DNA of 64,000 bases from Ctena decussata. Taxonomy: Eukaryota; Mollusca; Bivalvia; Lucinida; Lucinidae. Below the pieces are notes generated by a model that worked only from the letters and a program-made list of their open reading frames with translations, was not told the DNA's origin and searched no databases. Positions 9,390-20,870 of the stretch are shown here, one piece after another. The translations under genes and the position numbers were made by a program. Location: contig OZ022501.1 in assembly GCA_963989385.1 (NCBI GenBank), positions 630,001 to 694,000 of the forward strand. Direction: 5' to 3'. Each line of letters opens with the position of its first letter. The stretch's first letter is position 1.

Positions 9390-10984
9390 CTAGAAAAGAG
9401 CCCGCGCAAGCGCGGAAATATTTCATGATGGTCAAGTTTATATAAAAAAAGCGAGTTTTAATTTTTCAATGTAAATGGCCTTAGGCCCAGGTGAAGATAT
9501 GACCTTAACCATGAATACTCACTAAAGCTTCATATACCTAATTAGTTGTCTGCATCTACAAACTTTCAGGTAGCAGACTGCATTGTTTCTAAAATAAAAA
9601 TCAACTTTTTTCACTTTTTCCTATAGAAAAACCTAAGTGACTCAAAAATTGACCTTGCCGTAAAACAGACCAAGGTCATCCCAGGGTCATCATTTATATA
9701 AATTTTGTTGAGCTTTTGAGTCCTTGATGCGACATGCTAAGTTTCAAGATCATAGGATTTGTGGTTCTGGGGGAGAATTGGTTGATTTGATGCTAAACGT
9801 CCACGGTAAACAGCTAAGGTCATGTCGGGACGGTCAATTAACATAACCACACTATTCCTGGGCAGGCTTAGACCTCCTAAGCGGTTAACCAGTACTAAGT
9901 GCACATACTTTCGCCAGTAACTGACAACTGCCCTTCTTGAATCAGCGGAAGGAGAAACGAAAGTATGTGGCCAGACCGGGTTTCGAACCCAGGACCTCTG
10001 ACTTATGAGTCAGGTGCCCTACCGATTGCGCTACGCGGCCCGGCGTGGTTCTGGGGGAGAAGATTATTGAACTTTTTTACCATAATAAATGTTTGCCATC
10101 TTGGTTATGTGACCTGTCCTGGGTATTTTTTTCTGGAAAAATTGGGTCCTGAAACGTTTTGGGGGAAAATATTCAAGCCCTCTGAAGACTAAAGGCTTAT
10201 TTAGCTTCGTTGAATCATAATTTATCATTGAAATTGATTTGTCTGCTTCGCTGGTAAAAATGCCCCTTCTTACCTGGCGCATGTGTGTTAACCTTAGACA
10301 TTTTTAATTTTTGTCTTTTCGAAAGTTCAGTTCAGTTTGAATTCTCCTAACGACGTTCCCCAAGTGACTCAGCGGTACGTAACCATAGCCGCACACACTT
10401 GGCGCCGTGTGTCCGTCCAACTTTTCGAAAGACCATGTGCGTTGAGCTTTATTCTTCAATGGGGGAGTTCGATTGGCTACTCGTATTGACTATCGTTCTG
10501 GAAGAAAATGGGTCGTTTCGAGCCAGGGCCGTCGGGACTATGACCATTTGGTTCTTCATCCGTTTAGACATATGAGCAAAAATACAAAAATAAATCGTTA
10601 TTTATGGGGAATGACGTACGTTTATGGGTCGGATTTTTGCATTAGAACCTGCTAAATTTGGACCTGCTAAGCAGCGCGCCGATATAACAACGCAGAACCG
10701 AAACGACCGGATTAATTTAAAACGTGTATTCAAGTACACGATAGTTTCACTCGAACGCACCCATTGTTGACAAATAGTCGGAGTTTCTAGAAAAATACTT
10801 GGGAGAATTTAAAATGAAAGACGAATTTAATTCCCAAATTCTTTAAATCTGCGTGAAACTAAAACACACGCTAACCGAAATTATCAATGATAGCAATATG
10901 CGAAAGAACCAGTATAGAAATTACGCTTGAAAATGCCACCAAATTTGCAGTTTATGCGTTACTTCGTTTATTTAGTATTATAGA
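9390..10984 (-). mobile_element. Non-autonomous Helitron, copy 1
   Basis: Read on the minus strand, the element starts with TCTATAATACTA (from 10984, preceded by A) and ends with a hairpin CCGCGCTTGCGCGG, a T-rich spacer and CTAG at 9390, followed by T. This is the classic Helitron layout: 5' TC, 3' hairpin plus CTRR, insertion between A and T, no target duplication. A second copy lies at 45107-47964 in the other orientation with matching ends and interior, which fixes the boundaries. No Rep/helicase coding is present. A tRNA-like sequence lies inside. Confidence 0.85.
9968..10040 (-). tRNA. tRNA-Met-like sequence inside Helitron copy 1 (probable pseudogene)
   Basis: On the minus strand the order is acceptor GGCCGCG, box A TAGCGCAATCGG, an anticodon hairpin CTGAC-TCATAA-GTCAG, T-arm CTGGG-TTCGAAA-CCCGG and acceptor TCTGGCC. 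The anticodon loop has six bases instead of seven and the D-stem and acceptor contain mismatches. CAT is the most natural anticodon by position, but this is ambiguous. The T-arm and B-box (GTTCGAAAC) are good. It is conserved in both Helitron copies, so it travels with the element. Confidence 0.55.
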
Positions 10985-11203
10985 TATGGGAGTAAACCTG
11001 CAGAGTTCTTAAACCTCACTAAGAACTGATATAGCATTTTGCCTCATGTGTTTTGCTGGCTGATGAATTTGACCAGTTATTCGCCATCTTTTCTTGGTTA
11101 CGGATTAATTATTGATTTACCAGCATCGAAAGATCCTTCAGTTGATTTGCATGATATTACATGTACTGTGAATAGCAAATGTTCTACTAAATACATTCTT
11201 CGT

Positions 11204-11242
<39 letters not shown>

Positions 11243-12017
11243 AAAATGCAATTCGTCTTCTATCACTGTATTAGACGATTTTCCCTTAATGTTTTTTTGG
11301 TCTCGTATTTCTACCTCGTTCGATCGGTAAATGATGTGAGGTTATAAGATGTTTAGTAATAATTATATACTGTATTTAATTTTACTTTGGGACAAGCCAA
11401 GATTTAGATATACTTGAAGTCCATTGTTCTTAAATGTTTGAGAGAAAACACAGTTGTTTTTTTTATTATTATCTGACGATTTAAATTCATCCATTTTGGA
11501 TGAAATAGCAATAATATTTTGATCTTGAATATAATTATTGTCGATTTGCCCTGTACGATATGGACAATGAGTGATTGTATGGTGGTGGGATTGAGACTTG
11601 GTTCGTTGCTCTTATTCTTCCATTTTTTTTCTTTTCCCCATTTAGCAAGTAAACATTGAGAATTTGAGTCAGTTTTTTTTTCTCAGGAATTATTGGCGCT
11701 TGAAACTTTAACCTGGTATTCCTTTTAACAACGAATTTCAGAATTGAACTCAATGGCTCTTAGCTTTCTCTCAGGAACTGTGCAAGCCAGAATCTTCGAA
11801 CTTGGTATATACATGGGCAATGATGGGATTGAGACTCAGGCTCATTGCTCTTATTTTTCCCTTTTTCACATGTAAACACTGAAATATCGAATATACCAGC
11901 ACCAACTTTAGTAATAGTATATATATAGAGAAAAAAGGTTGTATTCATGGGATTGAGACTCGGTCTCATTGCTTTTATTCTTCTTTAATTAAGCCATTTT
12001 TCTTGTTTTTTCTTAAG
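10985..12017. repeat. Non-coding interval with poly-A tract and dispersed GGGATTGAG repeats
   Basis: A run of 33 A residues occupies 11206-11238 and may be the tail of an old retro-insert. A motif GGGATTGAGACT followed by a CTCATTGCT-like segment and TTATT occurs near 11590, 11829 and 11950. It reappears at about 20563 and 20690, beyond the nested transposons. It therefore marks an older repeat ladder later split by insertions. No gene was recognised. Confidence 0.55.
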
Positions 12018-12169
12018 GTTCAGTTAAAATTTTGTAAGCTTTTACTTGGTGTACATAAGTCGGCAAAAAATAATGCTGTTAGGGCAGAACTTGGCATATT
12101 CCCTCTTGCAATATTCTGTTTAAAATCGTGTGTTAATTTTTGGTTGCATGTATTAGAATTGAACAAGTT
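12018..12169 (+). pseudogene. Old LINE reverse-transcriptase C-terminal fragment, part 1
   Basis: The plus-strand frame contains FCKLLLGVHKSAKNNAV and WLHVLELNK, typical of the region after the polymerase in many invertebrate non-LTR retrotransposons. The upstream polymerase is absent, as expected for 5' truncation. The frame is broken at 12169 by the CR1-like element and resumes at 16790 with NKLVCCAYKDE, the natural continuation. Confidence 0.7.
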
Positions 12170-12327
12170 CCGGTTCCGGTCAACTAAGATGGGCGCAAAA
12201 AGAAACTGAAGGAGGGAAAAATAAAGAAATCCTTTAAATTATCAGTCACTTTTGAGCATCCACAATAAAAATTGTTGAATTAAGTGTTGTACAGGTTTGC
12301 TAGACATTTTAAGGGAAGTTAAATCCA

Positions 12328-13234
12328 ATGATGGATGATAATTCACCAGACATGCAGCTTGAATCAGCGGCACCATGTGATTCCCCAAGAGTCAGCAATA
12401 AGGCCAACAATAACAAAAATTGTGGTCAGTGTAAGGCACCTTTAAAGAGAAATCAGAAATCAATGAATTGCTATACTTGTAAATACTGGTTTTGCCTAGA
12501 ATGTAGCCATATAACAGGGAAGCTTTACGATCTCTTAAGGAGCGAAAATACAGCCAATTTGCCCTTCAACTGCGATGGCTGCATGAGAATCTTACCAAAA
12601 TTAACAGAATTGGCAACTAGAATTGATAATCAAAAGAGGAAATTTGAGGAATATGATGGGAAAATTGAGCAATTAGAAAAAAAGTTTAGACAAGAAAATA
12701 GAGTGTCAAGTAGAGAAAGCCATAGAATCATACAGGGATAGAGAGGAAAGAAAATGTAATGTTATATTCCACAATATTCCAGAATCGACTGCTCTGAACA
12801 AGAAGGAAGAGGACGGTGCGCATTTACGCGAAATTTTGACAGCTATGAAGTGTGAAGAAATAACCCCCAAAGCATTTGTCAGGCTAGGTAAGCCTATTGA
12901 AGGCAAGCCCAGATTAATGAAAGTTATTCTTGAATCTGTAGGGCATAAGCATCAGTTGCTCGGTGGTACTAGGCTACTAAGAACCAAGGATGGGGACGGT
13001 AATGTCCCACATGGCTATAGCAATATTTTTGTTACACCTGATTTAACAAAAGAGGAGAGGGATCGCAGTAGACTCCTGCGTATGGAGCTTGAAAAGAAGA
13101 GAAGGGATGAAGAAAATCCTCATTTGGTAATTTATCGTGGTAAGATTGTCGATAGGAGAGAAATATCCCAGGGAACTGGTAAAAGTAATGGCTCGGGAAA
13201 CGGGGGTGGTTCCCAGCCGGTGGTGACTGTGTAG
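12328..13234 (+). pseudogene. LINE ORF1: zinc-finger/RRM-like nucleic-acid chaperone, frameshifted
   Basis: ATG at 12328, preceded by a second-position ATG pair. Residues ~35-90 hold paired cysteines (CGQC, CYTC, CLEC, CDGC) of a PHD/RING-type zinc finger, followed by a charged helix likely to form a coiled coil. The original frame stops at 12741. The continuation lies one frame over from about 12689 to the TAG before 13235, with RKCNVIFHNIPES, the start of an RRM-like domain common in LINE ORF1 proteins, and a Gly/Ser-rich tail. Such proteins bind element RNA and assist target-primed reverse transcription. One frameshift near 12685-12690 breaks it. Confidence 0.75.
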
Positions 13235-16200
13235 ATGAAGATGGAACGTTTGTACATAGTGTAAATAGTATTTCTGTTCAGCCACTTAGCAGTAATGTTA
13301 AAGATGTGAATAATAGTCCAAGTCCAATTACTACCTCTGTTTCTGCTAGTCATGAACTGAAAAATAGTGCTAGTCATGAACACATTACTACCTCAGTTAT
13401 TTCTAGTCATAAAAATGCTATTTCATGTGTTACTTCAAATTCTGAACGAGAAAACATTTTTACTTCGCCAAGTACCTCAGCAGTTATTTCTAGCCAAGAC
13501 CATAATGCTAGTCTAAGTGTATCAACTAGGCATGGACCTATTACTACCTCATTTACATCTAGCCCTGAATATAATTCCAGTGCAACTACTAGTCATGGAC
13601 CCACTACTACTAATCCAGTTATTTCTAGCCTTACGCAAAATAACAGTAGTTCAGATGTTACTATAAATTTTCAACCTTCAAATCAAACTGGCAGGCAGTC
13701 GGAAACCAGCCAGGATAATGCAAGAAATCCCACTAACAATGAACATAACTCGGACCAAACTACATCCAAGAGTACACAAGGAGCTACAATTTTCACAGAG
13801 GTTACTTTTGAAAAGGTTAAATGCTTTTATACGAATGCGGATCAGCTAAGAACTGAAATTACAAATAGTCCTAGAAAATCCTGACTTTATTTTTATTACG
13901 GAAGTCCTACCTAAAGTAAACACAGACCTGAACTGTTCATCCGTTCTCTATCAGTTGGATGGTTATACTTCATTTCCAAGTTTAAATGGTAATAGAGGAG
14001 TGATCATTTATGCTAAGTCAGGCTTATGTGTTTCACAAAACAGTCATTTAAATTCATTGTACAGTGACGCATCATGGTGTGATTGGACTATAGATAGTAA
14101 AACTGTAGTATTAGGGGCTATATATAGAAGCCCATCTTCAAATGATTCTTGTGACATTATAAACAGACTTATAAATGAAGCTGCAAGCCTAGGACATAAT
14201 TTGCTCATAACAGGTGACTTTAATATGAAAGACATCAACTGGGAGAATTACACTACCATCCACAATGAAACCCATCATGAATATGAATTTATAGAATGCC
14301 TTAGAGATAATTTCTTGTTTCAGCATATTACTGACTTTACACGAGTCCGTGAAAACCAGACCCCGAACGTTTTAGATTTGGTTATTACCAAAGATGAACA
14401 TGATATTGAAAACATTACTATTTTACCTTCATTAGGTGTCAGTGATCATGTACTGATCAAATTTGACTTCTTAACTTCCTTTAAAGAGAGTTGTACAGGG
14501 AAACCAAAGATAAAATACAGTCAATGTGACTTTGAATCATTTTCTCAAGATTGGGAAAAGATAAATTGGAAGAATAAGTTCAGGGATATGAATATTGACC
14601 AGATGTGGAGCTGTTTCTCAGAAAAATATCAGGAGAGTATTGAAAAATTTGTACCAAAATATGTTCCCAAAAAAGGATGTAAACCTAAGCCGCAATGGAT
14701 GACTGCGGATTCACTAAAGAGTGTAAAAGAAAAAAGACAAGCATGGGCTCAATATCGTGCCACAAAAAGACCATGTGACTTTGAAAGATATAAAAGAATA
14801 AGAAACCAGACAACAGAAGCTGTACGTACAGCAAAACGGAATTTTGAGAGAAAAATAGCCAGCAAAGCTAAGACAGAAAGCAAACAATTTTGGAACTACA
14901 TCAGAAGTCAAGTTAAAACGCAAAGCTCAGTGACTAATCTCAAGAAAGACGATACAACACATACAACTTCTAACCAGGAAAAAGCAGAAGTATTAAATAG
15001 TTACTTTGCCAGTGTTTTCACTCGCGAAAATTGGGATGAAATGCCAGATATGCCTGATAGGGATTTTGATACACCGTTGTATAGTATTGCTATTGACACT
15101 TGTATGGTGGAAAAAGTATTGAAAGAACTGAATGCTGGAAAGTCTATGGGACCTGATGAAATTCATCCACTGTTACTAAAGACAATGCCAAAAGTATTCG
15201 CTGTACCATTAACATTGATTTTTCAAAAATCTATCAATGCTGGACAAATCTCGAAAGTGTGGAAAGACGCACGTGTTACCCCATTGTTTAAAAAGGGCCA
15301 AAAAAACAGATCCAGGAAATTATCGCCAAGTCAGCCTTACTTCGGTTGTTTGCAAATGCATGGAAAAAATTATCAGGGCATCAATACTTACTCACTTGGT
15401 TAGAAACAATCATATATCAAATGCTCAGTTTGGATTCAGAACAGGACGTTCATGTATATTGCAATTAATTGATGTGATGGAAGACTGGTCCAACTACTAT
15501 GAAAATGGTGAAAGTTGGGATACAGTGTATTTAGACTTTGCAAAAGCTTTTGACAGTGTACCCCACAAACGCCTATTACACAAAGTTTCAGCATATGGGA
15601 TCAGAGGACCGGTATTATCATGGATAAAAGATTTCCTTACTGGGAGAAGACAGTATGTGTCAATAAAAGGAGAGACTTCTTCATGGAAAGACGTTTTAAG
15701 TGGTGTTCCACAGGGCAGTGTCCTTGGGCCTGTGTTATTTGTTATATACATAAATGATCTTCCAGAAGTTGTGACCAGTGTTGTGAAAATCTTTGCAGAT
15801 GATACCAAGTTGTATAATACAGACAGCAATAAAGACATCATTCAACAAGACTTAGATGCTTTGTGTGGTTGGGCAGATTTGTGGCAACTTAGATTCAATG
15901 TGGAGAAATGTAAAACAATTCATTATGAAGGTGACAACCAAGACTATCAGTATACTATGAATTTTGAAGACATTGAGTCAGTTAGTGAAGAGAAGGATCT
16001 AGGAGTGATCTTCCAACAAGACCTGAAATTCAGTAACCACATTAATACAAAAATAAATAAAGCTAACAGTGTACTGTCATTGATATTCAGATTCTTTGAA
16101 TATATTGAAAAAGACTCCTTTGTGCTGTTATATAAGGCATTAGTTAGGCCTCACATTGAATATGGTAATACAGTATGGTATCCCTTCTTGAGGAAAGACA

Positions 16201-16595
16201 TTATTAGCGTTGAAAAGGTTCAGAAAAGAGCAACAAAACTTATACCAGAATTGAAGGACTTCACTTATACTGAGAGACTGAGAAGGCTGAAATTGCCTAG
16301 TTTGGCTCACCGCAGGAAGCGTGGGGATATGATTCAGACCTTCAAAATAATTCGCGGCTTTGAGGATTTTCCATCAGAAAGGCTTTTCAGAATATCTACT
16401 TCTACAACTCGTGGACATCATTTCAAGTTGGAAAAATCCCACTGTAAAACAACTATGAGATTACACCAATTTTCCCAAAGGATAATAAATAATTGGAATG
16501 CTCTTCCTACAAGTGTAGTTGATGCAAAAGATGTGAACGATTTCAAATCAAAACTAGATCATTACTGGAACCATGAAGTTATGTATATGTTCTAA
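13235..16595 (+). pseudogene. LINE ORF2: endonuclease and reverse transcriptase, frameshifted twice
   Basis: The first part (to ~13800) is very rich in Ser/Thr and Asn, then an APE-type endonuclease begins (FYTNADQLRTE). A frameshift near 13855 moves to the frame that carries NPDFIFITEV, GDFNMKDINWENY and SDHVLIKF, the catalytic landmarks. The reverse transcriptase has LDFAKAFDSVPH, GVPQGSVLGPVLF and FADDTKLY (catalytic Asp pair). It is reached after a second shift in a seven-A run near 15301-15307. The protein ends at TAA 16593-16595 after a C-terminal segment containing VQKRATKLIPELKD. It copies element RNA at a nicked target. No clear ATG for ORF2 was found; frame 1 is open before 13306. 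Confidence 0.85.
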
Positions 16596-16789
16596 TCAGT
16601 AATATGTCTGCCATACATATTTATACAAGTACTTGTATAATGCAAACCTGTACTAGATTATGCTCAGTTATCAGTTAAGAAAGTGACAGGACACAGTGAC
16701 CAAAGGATTTCAAACTATGTCGGGCTTAAAAAGGAGTTATCTCCTTCCTTCAGAGCCCAATAACTATCGTCAAGGTATCGTCAAGGTAT

Positions 16790-17453
16790 AACAAATTGGT
16801 ATGTTGTGCTTATAAAGATGAAACTAGTTATGATTTAGGATTTTTTTCATAACATTAAACTATTCTTAGAGAAAATTAATTTTTCTCACGTATGGGAAAA
16901 TCAGGGAACCCTTTCTAAACATAAACTATTGAATGCTGTAGCAGTTAGGTTAAAGGATTCATACATATCATTCTGGAATAAATCATTATTTGATGACAGT
17001 GGTAATGCTGCAAATGGAAACATACTTAGAACTTATCGTACTTTTAAATCATCTTATTGTCTTGAGAAGTATTTATTGACCAGTATCAATCCTAGGAAAG
17101 AAATAAGTACCTTTGCGAAAATTCGTATCAGTTGTCACAAACTTTTTATTGAGGAAGGTAGATACAGGAAAATACCACTGCAAGAAAGAATATGCCAGTT
17201 GTGTCGTACAGACATTGAAGATTGATTACATTTTGTATTGTCATGTCCTAACCTAGAAAATATCAGAAAATCTTGGTTTGATAATACATGTATAAATGAT
17301 ATTTACCCAGCATTTAGTATTATGAGTAATTCAGGCAAATTTATTTTCATAATGTCAAGTAAAGATTATGACTTGAATGCCCTTAGTATATCTTTTATAT
17401 TTGACTTGTATAACGAAAGGAATAATTTACTTAATAATGGAATCATAAATTAA
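16790..17453 (+). pseudogene. Old LINE reverse-transcriptase C-terminal fragment, part 2
   Basis: This continues the frame cut at 12169: NKLVCCAYKDETSYDLGF, then after a gap FSHVWENQGTLSKHK, KDSYISFWNKSLF, AKIRISCHKLFIEEGRY and ERICQLC. It ends in the Cys/His cluster (CQLC...HFVLSC) of the zinc-finger-like tail of such reverse transcriptases. An in-frame TGA at 17223-17225 separates IED from LHFVLSCP. A stop also lies near 16850. The host LINE is thus older and more decayed than the CR1-like element inside it. Confidence 0.75.
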
Positions 17454-17585
17454 TGATAACATAGGATTGAATGGTATATTCACAAATATATATTATAATA
17501 ATCATATTGATTTTTATAAGTGAATAGAACCACTTTAATAAGTATTAGTATATAAGTTTGTAATATAAGAGGTTTGGTACAGCAT

Positions 17586-19727
17586 TGTTACGAAATGGAT
17601 CCGATCGTCGACTATGTCGTCGAAATTATTTTTTTCAATCAGTTATTCTTTCAATCAGTAGGGCTACAGTTTTTAGGGCAACTGTGGTAATAAACATTTA
17701 CGGAAATTGTGGCTACGTTATGCATGGGTTGTTTGTGAATACCTCTCGTGGACAGCGTATTGCATGATTTTAAGGTGAATACCTGCACGAGTCTTTTGAT
17801 TGTGGAAAGCGTGTTGCATGATTTTAATGTGAGACGCATACTATTTATACGCCTATCTTTTATTGAAAAGTTAGACGTGGCTGTTTAATTCTTGATGGAT
17901 GTTATATTGTTGTGTGCCCAGATTCTGTGTTAAGACCTAGAAGGGTAAGATTTTATTATATTTATTTAGAATAGTTTGGCTAAGAATGAAAAATGTGACT
18001 TCTGATTGATATGGTATGATTATATGTGTCGACTGATTTGATTTTGTTGGCAGTGATCAGGCTGCGCATGTGTCGACCGATTTTGTTAGTAAGCATGCTG
18101 CGCATGGTATTTGTATATTAGGAAGTTTTGTAAATTACGGAAATAGTTATATCACTGATGTTGGTTGCAATGGTGTGCGTCTATTTGACGTCCAGTGACG
18201 TCAGTTGTATTCATGTGACGTCAGTTGCATTCATGTTATTGCGACGTCAGCACTTTTTATATTAGTTTCACGTATACGTGGCCTATAGAAGTAGATTGAT
18301 TTGTAATGGAACTAATTTATATACTCGTGACGTCAATTGACGCCATAGCATGCACCGCATTAAGTTTTTTTTTCATAAGTTATAATGGTAACATTTGGTC
18401 ATCATGCGTTTGATTTGCCTTCATTAGACGGCGTCATATGATATAACATAATTGATGTCATGATGTCAGATCAAACGTTATGATCCCAAATGTGTTAGAA
18501 ACGCTTATTCAGTTATTATATTCTATGGCAAATGGTATTACGCTTAGTTTAAAGAAATGAATTAATAAATATGCAAGTTAGATTTTGGTCAATCAATTTA
18601 ATGTAAATAGGTCATTGTTTAGATTATTCATGTTTTATGTGGGGTATGTCATGGTAATGCCTGTTGACGTCAGTATACTTCTTGACAATGTTTGACGTCA
18701 GATCCTTCGACGCACATGCGTAGTAGGATCTACGTTTCTTCATTGGCGGAAGTGGTAAGCACACTTTTAGCTTTACATCGTGAGCGCGAGTCGTGTCTAG
18801 TGACACGGCTGGCGTGTGCACGTTATGCTCGGCATTCGCCGAGGGCGTTGTATGGTATTTCCAAGACAGGCCCAAGTCTTACGTATTATTATTATGTAGT
18901 TACAATGTATTAAGTGTAAGTTCGTTATTTTTAGGCACATCAAGTCCGGCAGTCAGCTGTTAGGACTTAGAGCCACGTCTCACCTGGAGAATCGATATGT
19001 CTCCAGGTTAATACCAACCCGGGTAGAGGCAGTTACAACGCCGTTTGTGCATGGTTCCTAAGCAGAGGCGGGAAGCACAAAATGTAGGCGGAAGTGGTTA
19101 GCACAGTTTTGCCAGATTCTGTGATAAGATCTGAAGGTCACATCAAGTGTGGGACAGTGTTCGTCCACTAAGGTGTTTTAATATATATAGACTGGTCCCT
19201 GGTACGATCCAGGGAGCGACCAGTATATAATCGTGCACGTGTTAATAAGAGTTGGTGTTCCTCATGATATATGGACTGGCCCATGACATGATCCAGGGAA
19301 CGACGAATTGAAGTCTACCAACATAAGGCCTTGTTTTTTTCTATGAGCTCAAACTAACGTTTTTTGTCCTTTGTGTTTTTCTTTAGTTCATGGCGCTGAG
19401 CCGAGTACGGTGTTGACGTCAGACGGTAATCTATTTGCGTATTGTACGCAAATCGATTACAGATTTGAAACAAACACCTTACTTGGGCCAGCGACATGAA
19501 CTAATATGTGTTGTATATTATTGTAATTGTGACAGTTGTAAATTGTATCGTTGTATATAGAATTTACATTATATATAAACTTCAAAAAATTCTAACGTTG
19601 TTAGAGTTTCCTTGTTAGTGTATTACACTAGTAGATAACCCTTTAACCGGAAATCACCCTCCGCCGTCCTGGCGACGCATAAGGCTCTACACCCGTGTCG
19701 ACCGTGTGTAAAACCTTCTGCGTAACA
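17586..19727. mobile_element. Solo LTR, 2142 bp, with perfect target-site duplication
   Basis: The sequence begins TGTTACG and ends CGTAACA, perfect 7-bp inverted termini of the TG...CA type, and is flanked on both sides by AGCAT (17581-17585 and 19728-19732). A 5-bp duplication is typical of Ty3/gypsy and BEL retrotransposons. No internal coding part is left, so this is a solo LTR made by LTR-LTR recombination. At 2.1 kb it is long for an LTR. It contains six perfect TGACGTCA sites. Strand cannot be fixed from the ends alone. Confidence 0.88.
18196..19421. promoter_or_regulatory. Array of CRE/ATF sites in the solo LTR
   Basis: Perfect palindromic TGACGTCA octamers start at 18196, 18216, 18328, 18665, 18693 and 19414, with a near match (GCGACGTCAG) at 18241. 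This octamer is the consensus cAMP response element bound by CREB/ATF. Six in 1.2 kb is far above chance (about one per 65 kb in random DNA), which points to a regulated retroelement promoter. Function is inferred. Confidence 0.6.
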
Positions 19728-19830
19728 AGCATGTGTTATTTGCAGGTTTTGTGATGTTTATGGTGACAATCCTGTAATTGGATTTTAGACCAATAAAATA
19801 TTTGTATTGTATTTGTATTTGTTTTCTTGT
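19728..19830 (+). mobile_element. 3' end of the old LINE, right of the solo LTR
   Basis: After the AGCAT duplication the sequence ends with CAATAAAATATTTGTATTG and repeats of TTTGTATTG-like units (about 19791-19822). This resembles the short-repeat 3' tail of non-LTR elements. I infer that this is the 3' terminus of the LINE whose coding tail is at 16790-17453, so the LTR landed in its 3' UTR. Confidence 0.5.
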
Positions 19831-19902
19831 TGCCACGCTGAAATTTTGGTTCACAGTTTGCTCAGAAACCATTCAAGATAGAACCTTTAAAATTCTAATA
19901 TA

Positions 19903-20525
19903 CCAAACAAAAAAAGAAACGCACAAAGTAAGATTTTACTGTTTAATTTACCTTTTAAGGCCTGATTAGAAAATGTCTATAAATCCGTATTTCTGATCAA
20001 ATCTCGTTCAAACTTCATCATTGCGTAGATGTGTATCTGTACCTTCCATATGCATGAAAAATAAGCATTTATGAAATCGTTGACAGAGATATCCATGCGC
20101 TTGTTCAAGCTTACTGTCTGCATGGACTGTAGAGTATAAATGTGTATTTGGATATTGTAAGTGAGTTTTGCTAGTGTTTTAAACGTCAAAATACGTCAGC
20201 AAACAGTCGCTGCTTTGCGTCAAGAATAGAATGCGACTCCTCAGCATTCGATTTGGACTATCATTAGTTCTATGCGCGGAAGATGCACGGAATGCATACG
20301 AACCAAGGGAGGTCACACCTCTTATTGAAAACTGTGACATTGAAAATTGACCCCTACCTTGTTCAGAGACCCGTCACAAAGTACTGAATTGACACAATTA
20401 AATCAAATTTTCGAGTTAAAATGTCCGATTGTCTACCTCTAATACTATATGAATCATTCTTAAATTCTTTGTAATTTCTAAGAAAATATCAAAATATTAC
20501 TCTGTGCGTTTCTTTTTTTGTTTGG
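19903..20525. mobile_element. TA-flanked MITE (Tc1/mariner-like), 623 bp
   Basis: The termini CCAAACAAAAAAAGAAACGC (from 19903) and its reverse complement (to 20525) form 20+ bp inverted repeats. TA lies on both sides (19901-19902 and 20526-20527). The interior has no transposase. The TA duplication is the signature of Tc1/mariner-type transposition. Confidence 0.8.
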
Positions 20526-20870
20526 TATACATAAGAATAACAACCTGCTGTAGTGTAGGATTGAGAATCCGACTCATTGCATATTTATTCTTTTTTTTGT
20601 TTTCTAGTAAATTGGTGTCACAGATTTCCCAGGAATTATTTTAGCCTCACAATTCATATTTGGTACAAAGATTAGATGGTGTTATGTGGGATTGACAAGT
20701 AGGGTTATTGCTTTCATTCATGTATCCAATTTTCTTTCTTTTCATTTTAAGAATGTTCAAATTTATGCTACATTGAGCGTTTATTCTGTTCAGACTGCTG
20801 CATGATTTTTACACTTTGTGCTGAAGTACTTTAGTAGCAGCTATTGATACTGAAATGTGTATGAATTAAG
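20526..20870. repeat. Continuation of the GGGATTGAG repeat ladder
   Basis: Two more diverged copies of the GATTGAG...CTCATTGC...TTATTC motif lie near 20563 and 20690. They match those left of the nested LINE/LTR block. No gene is visible. Confidence 0.45.

Larger units (their letters stand above)
12170..16789 (+). mobile_element. Nearly full-length CR1-like non-LTR retrotransposon
   Basis: The 4.6-kb element is bounded by AACAAGTT (12162-12169) and AACAAATT (16790-16797), a 7/8 target duplication, and splits a recognisable older reading frame. It has a ~158-bp leader, ORF1 (zinc-finger/RNA-binding protein) and ORF2 (endonuclease plus reverse transcriptase). The 3' end has no poly-A but a short direct repeat, ATCGTCAAGGT twice (about 16767-16788), as in the CR1/L2 group. 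At least three frameshifts make it inactive as it stands, but the body is otherwise well preserved, so insertion was fairly recent. Confidence 0.85.
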
